From assembly GCA_947069175.1 (NCBI GenBank), contig CAMTDV010000013.1, positions 55,558,610 to 55,622,609 on the forward strand: DNA of 64,000 nucleotides, given 5' to 3'. The translations under genes were made by a program, and so were the position numbers. This DNA is from Scalesia atractyloides. Lineage: Eukaryota; Streptophyta; Magnoliopsida; Asterales; Asteraceae. Below, in pieces: positions 1 through 9,594 of this stretch (within the stretch, counting starts at the first letter, position 1; each line of letters starts with the position of its first letter). Below the pieces are notes generated by a model. The model worked only from the letters and a program-made list of their open reading frames with translations, did no database searches and had not been told where the DNA came from.

Positions 1-542
1 GCATTTGGTATAATCGTTAATATGCACAATTGTGTATGCTAACAAGAATGCGATTGCGATGACATGAAAATGTAGGAATCATGTCATAGTGGATGAAAGC
101 ATGGAAGGCTAACGGGTCAAATAGAGGCAAGGTAACGGATGCAAATGCGGACGCTAAGGTAAGTTAATTCTTGAACTCACTTCGTATTTAAGTACATGAA
201 GACGTATATGTGTTCGAATAATCGAGACTAAAGTAGAGTGTGCGAATGAATAAGAAATGTTATAATAAGACCTCTTGAATGGGAGTGGTATGTCATTAAA
301 CCGTAAAATCTCAATATAGAAGTAAACAGGTCGTGAATTTTGTAGAAAGGCTATGAGATGGAAAGGGTGAGAATTGGATAAATTAATCGAAAGGTTTTGT
401 AAAGAGATAAAATAGCTAAGTTATTAGGGACGGTGTGTTTGGAAGGCCCGAGGCTGGCCTAAGTGAGCAAGGAAATCGAATTGGGTGAAAAACAAGCTGC
501 GGATTAGTAGCAACAGCAGATGACCGTACCCGACCATACCCG

Positions 543-686
543 ACCGTAGCTTACGGTAAGGATTATGTGTTTGGCAAAAAGGTCATGACCGTAAGCTACG
601 GTACCCAACCGTAGGTTACGGTAGGGAGTATCTGGTTGGTAGAAAGTCCTCACCGTAAGCTACGGTGAGTGAACCGTAGCTTACGG
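543..686. repeat. Five copies of a 15-bp near-palindrome inside the LTR
   Basis: ACCGTAGCTTACGGT or its reverse complement ACCGTAAGCTACGGT occurs at 543-557, 588-602 and 652-666, with variants at 608-622 (GGTT in the centre) and 673-686 (last base changed). Spacing is 45, 20, 44 and 21 bp, so the motifs come in two alternating intervals. Each copy can fold on itself and copies can pair with one another. The function is unknown; LTR enhancer or hairpin roles are possible. Confidence 0.75.
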
Positions 687-1094
687 CGGCAATGAGTACC
701 AAAATGTTGAATTTTGATTGTTGTGTATTTTATTGCATCTTGGACTTTCGTATCTTTTAAGGCTCATACAAAGGCTTCGGTAAACTTCCGAAAGATAGTA
801 TGATCTATGAAAAGTTCGAAAAGGTCTTAATTATGTGATACGAATACAAATAATGACTTTCGAGCTCGTAAGAGATAAATATAAATATATACGTACGAGA
901 TTCGAATCTCGTGGGAATGAGAGTGTTAGAATGTATTACACGAATGGGGAGAAGAAACTTGTTCTTAAGTGTGTTTATAAATAAATTATTAGGCAAAATT
1001 TAAGTTCGACTATTGAACACGGATAAGTGAATATGACTTGAACGCGCATATAAAAGTATATGGTTGTAGAATGAAAGAGCTAGATGTCAATGTT

Positions 1095-1096
1095 AT

Positions 1097-1143
<47 letters not shown>
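1095..1143. repeat. (TA)n microsatellite
   Basis: An almost pure TA dinucleotide run of about 45 bp lies within the LTR. A chance minus-strand reading frame passes through it and is not a gene. Confidence 0.9.
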
Positions 1144-1145
<2 letters not shown>

Positions 1146-1721
1146 GGAACCTGTATGTAAGTATGTGTATATATGAAAATGCTTATACGTGATTTAGCCC
1201 AATGAATGTCGTTCGGTGTTATGTGTTTATGTAAAGAGGCTAACTGTTTGATGTGGAGGATGAAATTAGGAATGCAGGTAAGTAAGGGTTGGGCTCTCGA
1301 AGGTTTGAGGCTCGACATAAGGAATAAGTTCGAAGAATATCCTATTAGAGTTTTATATAATGTTTGATGGATCTGTAGACGATTCATATTTATGTTTTTA
1401 ATTAAAAATATGTAATGTCACCATTTACTAACACGTTGGTTATGTTTATATGGTGATTGCAGATAGTCGGACTAACATGATGGACCAACCAACGAGGATC
1501 GAGTCGAAGAGCAAGGATTGTACGGGAAGAGCGGTTCATAACTTGCAATATGTATTACATTTAGCAAGTCAATAAAAATGAACGTGAATAAACACTTCAA
1601 GAAAGTGTCTAAATATTTATAAATGAACCTTTAAGTATGTTACAAAGTCAATATAGAAATAATTTTTAAGTCGGTATCTCCGCTGCGTTTATTTTGGTTA
1701 AAACGTATTTAGTGTGTTACA

Positions 1722-1973
1722 TCAAATTATATTTAAGTCATCAATGTATACAGCAATTATAACGTATTCAGATCCTAACCTTTTCATGAAGATACATGGG
1801 CATATTGAATCATTTTTATAACCTTCTTTCAACAAATACTCACTAAGGTGATTATACCATATACTTCCCAGATTGTTTTAGCCCATATAATGATTTGTTT
1901 AATTTAATTCAAAGATGTTCTCGAGAACTAGATGTATATGAGTTTGGTAATTTGAATCCTTCAGGGAGTTTGA
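1722..1973 (-). pseudogene. Ty1/copia reverse transcriptase fragment
   Basis: Read on the minus strand, this 252-bp piece gives recognisable copia reverse-transcriptase motifs: a KLPEGFKLP-like start, SREHL, KLNKSLYGLKQSG, a YLLKEGYKND segment, CPCIFMK, and the catalytic core VYIDDLN near the 1730s. These are the conserved blocks around the palm domain of Ty1/copia RT. It is cut on the left by the LTR ending at 1721 and on the right by the gypsy LTR starting at 1974, and it contains stops and frame changes. It is the oldest layer visible at this end. No other part of this copia element is found in the window. Confidence 0.8.
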
Positions 1974-2992
1974 TGTCACACCCCGACCCGCAGCGGAAAA
2001 GGTGATCGGGGCATGATTGGGTTATCATCAAAGCTCATGACATTTATTTTAACGTTTCATATTCATTAATACAATTTAATGGAAATTTACAATCATAATT
2101 ACATCAATGACCTAAACATCAATCTAAGCTTCTTTGTTTTCTTCTAAGGCATTTCCTATGTTTTCCTTGCTTCATCCTGTTCACCTGGATCATGTGTAAA
2201 AGGGTTTTTGGATCAACAAAAAGTTGGCGAGTGAATCCTATGGAAAACGTTTGAACAAGTTTATTTAATTGATTATGAAATAAAGTGCACAACCACACAT
2301 GAGTAAAAATAGATGTAAACTTATTCATAAATCAATTTAATATTAAACAATACACACATGAACAATAAAGGATCGTTTAGAGGCACGCGTTGCTCAACTC
2401 GTCTCTCACGAGGAACTGATGGGCCTAATGAATGAATTGCATAAACATGATAATATGAAAGACATAACTACAAACAATATAAACTCAATAATACACACAT
2501 GAACAATAATGGATTGGTCTTGAGGCATGCGTTGCTTAACTCGTCTACCATGAGGAACTGATGGGCTTAATGAATGAATTTCGTATAAGTCGACAAAATG
2601 AAATACATAATTACAACAATACTAAAATCAAGTTAGATCGATAGATGCACAAGTTAATAAGGTTTGTGTACACTATAAAGGGTTTAAATTAAAGTGGGTG
2701 CGTTCGTTGATGATGTTGAATGCACGCGAAGTGGTTTTAACCACGAGTGAAATTAACCTAGATAAATAGCATTATGGTTCGGTAAGTAAACGGATTTATT
2801 AATCCATTTTAGTAGGATTGTTGGGTGTATTTTTGTGAGTTTAAGGCTATTTTCTAACCTTAAAAATGTTATTTTTAAGTATTTTTAATTGATTTTTAAT
2901 TAAAATAAATAAATAAAAATAATTAAAAAAGTTGACTTTTTTTACCGTTGACCGTTGACCGACCGTTGACCTTGACTGTTTGACCGGTTCGT

Positions 2993-3080
2993 ATGCGTGT
3001 AAGTGTGCGCGCAGTGAGGCTCGAACCCGAGACCTCCCGTACACGTGCACGCAGCTCTACCAACTGAGCTACGTGTCTAA
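2993..3080 (-). other. tRNA-like module with A box and B box
   Basis: On the minus strand this carries TAGCTCAGTTGGTAGAGC, a canonical tRNA A box with a perfect 4-bp D stem (GCTC/GAGC), followed by the B-box-like GGGTTCGAGCC. The same module, nearly base for base, is in the LTRs of the plus-strand array (21881-21952, 30070-30143, 38270-38342). The acceptor stem does not pair, so it is not a functional tRNA gene; it looks tRNA-derived. Confidence 0.7.
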
Positions 3081-3177
3081 CCCGAAATATTTCTGTTTTT
3101 AATTATATTTATATATTAATTAATTAAACAGAAAATCCTTTATTTTCTAAAATCGATTTTAATCCAAGACTCGATGC

Positions 3178-3250
3178 GCTCCACAGGCCTCGAACCCGGG
3201 ACCTGTGGCTTATGCTAACACACAGTCCACCGCTGGACTGTGTGTCCAAC
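3178..3250 (-). other. tRNA-like module with 11-bp hairpin
   Basis: The minus strand has arms CACACAGTCCA and TGGACTGTGTG around a GCGG loop (plus strand 3219-3244), followed by GGGTTCGAGGCC, which resembles a B box within a short stem. The hairpin covers the place where a tRNA A box would lie. It is one of three such modules in this LTR. Confidence 0.6.
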
Positions 3251-3334
3251 TTGTTAACTAAACTGATTTTTATTATACTTAAATACAAACTAAGTATTTT
3301 CATTTCTGACTTAAAGAAAAAGTTTAATAATTAT

Positions 3335-3418
3335 CCGGGTCGATGCAGTAGACTGGACTCGAACTCGTGTCCTGTGATTAAACATACACACAGTCCACCA
3401 CTGGACTGTGTGTCTAAC
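3335..3418 (-). other. tRNA-like module with 11-bp hairpin, second copy
   Basis: The same hairpin arms lie near 3387-3412 with one loop change. A B-box-like GAGTTCGAGTCC precedes it on the plus strand in reversed form near 3355-3368. It lies directly to the right of the first copy, about 165 bp away. Confidence 0.6.
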
Positions 3419-3509
3419 TTGGTTATTATTCCGGTTATTAATAAACTTAACATATAACAGTGGTGACTCCGGTTTGGTTAACAAAAAAAGGCATTTTTAT
3501 TAAGGCAGC

Positions 3510-3592
3510 TTGCGTGGGACAAGATTCGAACTCGAGACGTTTACGTGTTTATTGTGCACACAGTCCACCGCTGGACTGTGTGTCTAACTCGA
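3510..3592 (-). other. tRNA-like module with 11-bp hairpin, third copy
   Basis: The third copy of the hairpin is at about 3557-3582, with a reversed B-box-like GAGTTCGAATC near 3523-3534. The array LTRs contain only two copies of this module, so the number of copies changes between lineages. Confidence 0.6.
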
Positions 3593-4280
3593 GTTATAAC
3601 TTGATTTTAATTATACTTAAACATTACAGAAAACTTGTCTTCTTCGTTGATTTTAACCAGAATCGGAAATCCGACTGGTTCGATGTTTTAATCGTGTTCG
3701 TTAGCGTTTTTCAGTTAATTACAGATGAGATATGTAAAAAAAGAAGGGAAGATTTAAGCGTGAGGTATACCGACTGGATTCCTCTATTTCTCCGACAGAA
3801 CTCCGTTGACAGCAACCACTTCCGGCGACGTGTGTCTTGCAGCAGCGAGTCTTCAGAAAGCTTGAAAAGGATGTGGGTGACTTCGGTATAAGCTCAGGGG
3901 GCTTAGTAAGGCTTAGAAGTGAAGGACTCGGTTTTCCGGCGATGTGCAGAAATATTCCGGCGAGTTAATTTTCGCCGAGAAAGGGTGCGGTTTTGAGCGA
4001 AAAAGCTTGCAGAGGTTCGAGGAGGTATTTATAGTGCAGGTCGTCGATGAATTTGGTCCAATTTCCTACTTGATTCGTCGGTTAGAAAATCTCAGGCGGT
4101 TATAACTTGTGTCGCGGACTCAGGCGTCGGTTATAACCGATGTAGCGATTAAGTTTTACGTTATAACTGAAGATATCGTAAATTCTTGCGAGATCGCCGG
4201 GATTTCCGACGACTGCATTTGGGCGCGCCGATTTCGAATTCGGAAAACATGTTATGATTTATTGGCTTCAATATTTAACA

Positions 4281-4373
4281 AAAGATACAAGTGGCGCAGT
4301 GGTTTAGTGTGTGTGCGATAAGTCTTTGCTGGACCGGTTACTGACCCGGGTTCGAAACCCGGCAGGAACATAT
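4281..4373 (+). other. tRNA-Ser/Leu-like module, antisense to its LTR
   Basis: The plus strand reads TGGCGCAGTGG (A-box consensus) and, about 60 bp on, GGTTCGAAACC (B box) inside a perfect 5-bp T stem, CCGGG with CCCGG. The long spacing suggests a class II tRNA ancestor with a variable arm. The acceptor strands do not pair. The same module, in the same relative place and also antisense to the LTR, is found at 20614-20705 and in the other three array LTRs. Confidence 0.7.
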
Positions 4374-4553
4374 TATTTTTATTTTCTTATTTTTAACAGT
4401 TTTTTCAAAAACTAATTATATATTCCCATATAATAATCAATTATGTATCGTTTAAAATTATTTTGAGCATTATATTCGCAACGAAATTTTTAACTGATTT
4501 TTCGGTTAATAAACGGAGCGGGTTTGGTAAATCCGTTTTTTACGGATGTTACA

Positions 4554-6600
4554 GTATCCCCTGCTTTTTTAGAAATTTCGTCCCGAAATTTAAATAGTGA
4601 TATATTTGATTAAAAAAAATGATGGTGTTTAGTTTGACAGTTACATGCTTAGAAGAAGTAAGGTTTTAAGTTTTTTTTGTTTGAGGCGGTAACGTTCCTT
4701 GTAAGGGTTAAGTACCCCATTACAGGAATCGCTTTTTGTTGCCTACTGTAAAAGTATTGATAAGCAGAATTGATTCGCTAACTATGATATCATGCATAAG
4801 AGTTTGGATATGTTTGGAAGGGTATGGTTATATCCTAAGGCAAAACTTCTAATACTACAACCTACATGGAACATAAATAAACACAACAGCTAATATTTGA
4901 ACATAAATAAACACAACAGCTAATATCAGTAAGTTATGATTGGTTCTATGACTATAGAACATAAATAAACACAACAGCTAATATTTGAATCCACATTCTG
5001 ATAGCATATATGTTTGAATGGTGGCAGTTCCTCTCTCGTTTGTTATGATTGAGAGGTTAGTTTATGTAGAAATGGAACACAATCCAGTCTCTTTAAATAG
5101 CAAGATGATATAAATGTAACACAAATTTCAACCAAGGCAATACTAAATCCTACATGGAACTTCTCATAACCGCCTGATAATGCATCTGATCCTTTGGCAA
5201 GAATACTTATATATAGGAAGTACCAGCGGCGTATCCACCATATTCTTGCCAAATTTTCATTGGTTTTATCCACAAGTTATGATTAGTTACCAAGAAACTA
5301 CTAAATCCTACATAGAACTTCTCATAACCGTCTGACAATGCCTCTGATCCTATGATAAGAATACTTATATTTAGGAAGTACCAGCGGCGTATCCACCATA
5401 CTCTCGTCAAATTTTCATTAGTTTTATCAGTGAGTTATGATTACTCCTATGTGACTCTACAACCAATGCAACAAACTCATAAATACTGAAAATGAAAAAT
5501 GTCTGTGCGATCAAGGCTAAATCAAACGGAGCCGATCGTATTGCATGTACTGAAAATGAAAATGTCTGTGCGATCAAGGCTCAATCAAGCGGAGCCGATC
5601 ATATTGCATGTACTGAAAATAATAAATTTAATCTAAACAACAATCACACAAACAGCCTATACATGGAACCTCTCATAACCGCCTGATAATGCCTCCGATC
5701 ATTTGACAAGAATACTTATATATAGGAAGTACCAGCGGCGTATCCACCATATTCTTGTCAAATTTTCATTGACTTTATCCACAAGTTATGATCAGTTCTA
5801 TGTGACTCTACTACAAACACAACAACCACAAAATACTGATAATGAAAATGTCTGTGCGATCAAGGCTCAATCAAACGGAGCCGATCGTATTGCATGTACT
5901 GAAAATGGAAAATGTCTGTGCGATCAAGGCTCAATCAAACGGAGCCGATCGTATTGTATGTACTGAAAATAATAAACTTAATCTAAACAACAATCACACA
6001 AACAGCCTATACATGGAACCTCTCATAACCGCCTGATAATGCCTCCGATCATTTGACAAGAATACTTATATATAGGAAGTACCAGCGGCGTATCCACCAT
6101 ATTCTTGTCAAATTCTCATTGACTTTATCCGCAAGTTATGATTAGTTCTATGCGACTCTACAACAAACACAACAACCACAAGATACTGATAATGAAAGTG
6201 TCTGTGCGATCAAGGCTCAATCAAACGGAGCCGATCGTATTGCATGTACTGAAAATGAAAAATGTCTGTGCGATCAAGGCTCAATCAAACGGAGCCGATC
6301 GTATGTGGGCACGCCAGGTTCAACCTCATAATAAAATGGGGAACATGCTCAACGCTCATAATGTAATGGGGAGTGGCGGCCTATGAAATTGCATGTACTG
6401 AAATAATAAACAATAATTACTTAAACAGTCTACACATGGAACCTCTCATAACCGCCAGATAATGCTTCTGATCCTTTGACAAGAATACTTATATATAGGA
6501 AGTACCAGCGGTGTATCCACCATGTTCTCGTCAAAGTTTCATTGGCTTTATCTTTAAGTTATGTTTGGTTCTATGTGATAAAGAAAAACATAAAACTAAA
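4554..6600 (-). repeat. Repeat-rich interior replacing pol
   Basis: After the reversed polypurine tract come about 300 bp of unique AT-rich DNA, then three copies of a segment reading GAACATAAATAAACACAACA (near 4868, 4900, 4957). Next come five copies of a block containing AGTACCAGCGG and ATCCACCAT (near 5219, 5375, 5728, 6079, 6500). Within and between these lie six copies of a roughly 60-bp unit containing GTCTGTGCGATCAAGGCT and GGAGCCGATCGTA (near 5499-6300). Short peptides read from the units are not supported as genes. The 60-bp unit, and 6300-6400, also occur reversed in the array LTRs (22440-22640). Confidence 0.75.
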
Positions 6601-6636
6601 CGATAGGAGTTGAATCTGGATTTTCGGTGAAGAGGG

Positions 6637-7977
6637 CTAGTTGGGTATCTTCGTTTGGGCGTCATTATCTTCGACAGGATTGGCGTTGATGTTGAAGACT
6701 CTTCCTCTTGCTGGTGGCCTAGCGGTTGGGTTTTCTTGGTTTACTTGGTTAACTAGGTTTGATTGAGCTTGAGTGTTGATGACGTTAACCAATTGAGGGC
6801 ATGTGTTTCTAAAGTGGGTAGGGTCGCCACAATTGAAACAAGCTCGAACATATGGGAACATGGGGTATTGGGGTTGTTGATAGGTTTGGTTCATGGTTTG
6901 AGTAGGGGGAGAGATTTGGTTTTGAAAGGTTGCGGCAAACCTTGCTTAAATGACCATAGCGTCCACAAGTTGTACATAGTCGACAAGTAAGGTAAGGGGA
7001 TGGTGATAAAAACAGTTGTTGCATTGAGGGTGAGGTCCAAGATATGGTTTCTTATTTGGGTAAGTTGAGTTGGGTGCCACTTGAGTGATTGGGATAGCTT
7101 GGATGGGTATGGCGTGTGAAATTGGTTGATTTCGTTGGATAGCAGCGAAAAGTTGCCCGTCTCTTTTTCTCTTAGAATTGGGTTGAGAAGGGGATTCGGT
7201 TTGGGTGTAGTCGGAGGTTTCAGTCGATGCTTTATCCTTCTTCTTCTCCTCCTTGAAGTCTTTGTTTCGGATTCGGTTCTCGGTGAGCGCTGTTGCTAGC
7301 TCCATTGCTGCTTCCAAAGTTGCAGGCGAGGTACTTATTACAGAGTCTTGAATCTTTGACGGAAGACCACGAATGTAGTGCTCGATCAAACGGTAGATGG
7401 GAGTGAACATGTTGGGAACCATTTGATGTAACTCGAGGAATCTTTTGTTGTATGTGGTGTGGTCTCCTTCCTGTTGCTTCAACGAATAAAATTCATCTTC
7501 TAATTTCTTGATTTCGCTCCTTGGGCAAAATCGTCTGGTCATGATTTCCTTCAATTCGTTCCAAGTTAAAGTCATAGCATCTTCAACACCTCGTTTGGCC
7601 TTCTCTGTATTCCCCCAAGTAAGTGCTATCCCATATAATCGACCGGTAGCATATCGCACTTTGCGATCATCGGGGCAATCACAATTTAGAAAAGTGCTCT
7701 CCATTTCTTCAAACCAATGGAGGAGAGCGGTGACGCCTTCAGTCCCTTTGTATTTTGGAGGGTCGCATGATTTGAAATGCTTGTAGGTGTATATAGTGGT
7801 ATTGGGAGAGTTGATAATGTTTTGATTTTCTTGATTGACAGGATTGGCGGTAAGTGCTTGTTGTACTTGGATTACAATGTTGGGTATTACGGCAGCCATT
7901 TGTTGAGCGATTAGGGCAGCCATGCGTTCGCGGGCTTTTCCTGCTCTCGTCTTCCTACGGGCGAGGTTAGAAGACAT
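6637..7977 (-). pseudogene. gag: Gypsy gag (capsid and zinc-knuckle) pseudogene
   Basis: The minus strand starts at ATG 7977 with a basic N terminus and gives a 343-residue reading with the gag capsid domain (TALLHWFEEMESTFLNCDC, TRRFCPRSEIKKLEDEF and YNKRFLELHQMVP segments). It shares most residues with the gag in the plus-strand array. It then shifts frame twice: a CTTCGRYGHLSKVC segment is read near 6960, and the CCHC zinc knuckle CFNCGDPTHFRNTC near 6800-6850 is in a third frame. Homology stops at the NINANP segment, just before the protease. Because no pol follows, the element could move only with proteins supplied by relatives, and gag itself is broken. The start is the same as in the array copies. 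Confidence 0.85.
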
Positions 7978-8757
7978 CTACAAGGAATAAAAGTCAAGAG
8001 TATGAGTTGGATGCTTTTGGGATCATGGGTCGCACTTAGGAATGAACATTCATAAAATAATTATAGAAAAATAAATCTACTACATCCAAGGATGTCTTGG
8101 GCTTTGCTCGCCATTAGGCCCTACATGCCGCCATACTTCACCTTCGTAATCATGTGGGCCCCCATGAATACCGGGTTTTCATATGGTTCGCATGGGTTTG
8201 CCTGGTTGCGTACACTAAAACCCGGAGAAAATCGAGAAATATGTATACAACGTGTGATATTCGGAATGTGTCCAGGTGTAGACACGGTGACACCTCAAAG
8301 TGGGGTTAGTTCGAACGACGTTTGGTGTGGCATGCTTTGGCCTAATAGGTCCTTCGTACTCTCATCGTTAGTCCCCAGGTAGGCAAACTGGTCCGTTATA
8401 TTGGATTTATACGAATGCCAACCTAGACAGGACGTTCCGACTACCGGTACTTGTACCCTTCCAGTTACTACATGCCCGTCGTAGAACTTACTTTGATGAG
8501 ATTTGAAAATTGCAACAAAATCTTTGAATAATGAGAGTATGAAAATGAATTGAATGTATGAACATTTATATATGTATAATGAATATGTATATAATTATGT
8601 ATGTTTGACTGTAAGTATAAACAAATATGAAACAAATAAATATCACAAGTTTGTATGTAACCACCTAATCAATTAAAATTTAGGCAGACTATAGTATAGG
8701 CTCTAAGGGTCTAATAACCTATCCTATATCCCTATAGTCATGGCTCTGATACCAATC
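7978..8757 (-). other. Leader and primer-binding site of the minus-strand gypsy element
   Basis: The untranslated leader between the gag start and the 5' LTR. It matches the leader of the array copies (for example 23400-23800), including the segments around 8092-8380. The reversed primer-binding site at 8741-8754 (TGGCTCTGATACCA) is complementary in type to initiator tRNA-Met. Reading frames here are not supported as genes. Confidence 0.75.
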
Positions 8758-9215
8758 TGTCACACCCCGACCCGCAGCGGAAAAGGTGATCGGGGCATGA
8801 TTGGGTTATCATCAAAGCTCATGACATTTATTTTAACGTTTCATATTCATTAATACAATTTAATGGAAATTTACAATCATAATTACATCAATGACCTAAA
8901 CATCAATCTAAGCTTCTTTGTTTTCTTCTAAGGCATTTCCTATGTTTTCCTTGCTTCATCCTGTTCACCTGTATCATGTGTAAAAGGGTTTTTGGATCAA
9001 CAAAAAGTTGGCGAGTGAATCCTATGGAAAACGTTTGAACAAGTTTATTTAATTGATTATGAAATAAAGTGCACAACCACACATGAGTAAAAATAGATGT
9101 AAACTTATTCTAAATCAATTTAATATTAAACAATACACACATGAACAATAAAGGATCGTTTAGAGGCACGCGTTGCTCAACTCGTCTCTCACGAGGAACT
9201 GATGGGCCTAATGAA
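8758..9215 (-). repeat. Truncated 5' LTR of the minus-strand gypsy element
   Basis: It begins TGTCACACCCCGACC like the LTR at 1974 and runs alongside it with very few differences until 9215, where LARD sequence starts. About 2.1 kb of this LTR is missing, and it is not found after the LARD at 14893. A deletion or ectopic recombination must therefore have followed the insertion. Confidence 0.8.
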
Positions 9216-9594
9216 TGAGATGAAATTGAGTAGAGAAAACTTATCCATCTAAGTACCCAACACATGAGTATTCAAGTATCTCTTCTTTTCAAGAACTCTC
9301 ATAAATTCATGTGTTTTCTTGTATTACTTTTCTGTTTTCTAGCCTCTTTTTTTTCTCTATCTCAAAATGAGGCACATAGCCTACCATTTTTACAAGAGTT
9401 GAGAATAAGTAAAAAGTCTCACTTAATTAGTTATTTTATTAGAGACATAAACTCTAATAATAACAAATAAATTGATATCAAAACTCTACTTAAGAGTTTA
9501 TCATCCATATGAAGAGTCTAGTAAATAATTATAATTTTACTAAATTATAATTTCACTAAATTAATATCCATTCACACTACATAAATTTCCAACA
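9216..9594 (-). repeat. 3' LTR of the LARD-like element
   Basis: 379 bp, TGAGATGAAATTG at the left and ATTTCCAACA at the right. It matches 14510-14892 along its length with scattered substitutions and small indels. A 68-residue frame inside it is not supported as a gene. Confidence 0.75.

Larger units (their letters stand above)
1..1721 (+). mobile_element. Ty3/gypsy-type LTR, left end outside the window
   Basis: The segment has no coding capacity and ends with a U5-like stretch rich in T and then TGTTACA at 1715-1721, the usual 3' end of plant gypsy LTRs. No primer-binding site follows; the next base continues a Ty1/copia reverse-transcriptase remnant. This is therefore a solo LTR or a 3' LTR inserted into that older element. 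The left boundary is not visible, so length and target duplication cannot be checked. Orientation is inferred from the U5-like end. ORFs inside it look like chance readings of LTR sequence. Confidence 0.55.
1974..4553 (-). repeat. 3' LTR of the minus-strand gypsy element
   Basis: The plus strand starts TGTCACACCCCGACC and ends GGATGTTACA, the reverse complement of an LTR starting TGTAACATCC. The adjoining bases 4554-4575 read, in reverse, as a polypurine tract with a run of G. Length is 2,580 bp. Bases 1974-2437 match the truncated partner LTR at 8758-9215 almost perfectly. The LTR holds a duplicated segment of about 140 bp (near 2349-2440 and 2491-2580) and five tRNA-like modules listed separately. 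Confidence 0.85.
1974..9215 (-). mobile_element. Minus-strand Ty3/gypsy element, gag only, right end truncated
   Basis: In order on the plus strand: a 3' LTR (1974-4553), a reversed polypurine tract, a repeat-rich interior without pol, a gag pseudogene (6637-7977), a leader, a reversed initiator-Met primer-binding site (8741-8754), and the first 458 bp of the 5' LTR (8758-9215). The 5' LTR is then interrupted by a LARD-type element and does not resume on its far side, so this end has been lost. LTR ends, gag and leader match the plus-strand array at 20429-47515 but are clearly diverged. Protease, reverse transcriptase, RNase H and integrase are all absent. Confidence 0.85.

Noticed and set aside
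1010..1387. 125-codon minus-strand frame
   Set aside because: It runs through a (TA)n microsatellite, giving an IY repeat; not a gene.
5043..5410. Repeated WWIRRWYF peptides as a small protein family
   Set aside because: They come from the tandem repeat units, differ in frame and ends between units, and overlap one another.
5480..6320. CRISPR-like array of about 60-bp repeats
   Set aside because: The repeats are long, grouped in pairs within larger units without uniform spacers, and this is plant nuclear DNA.
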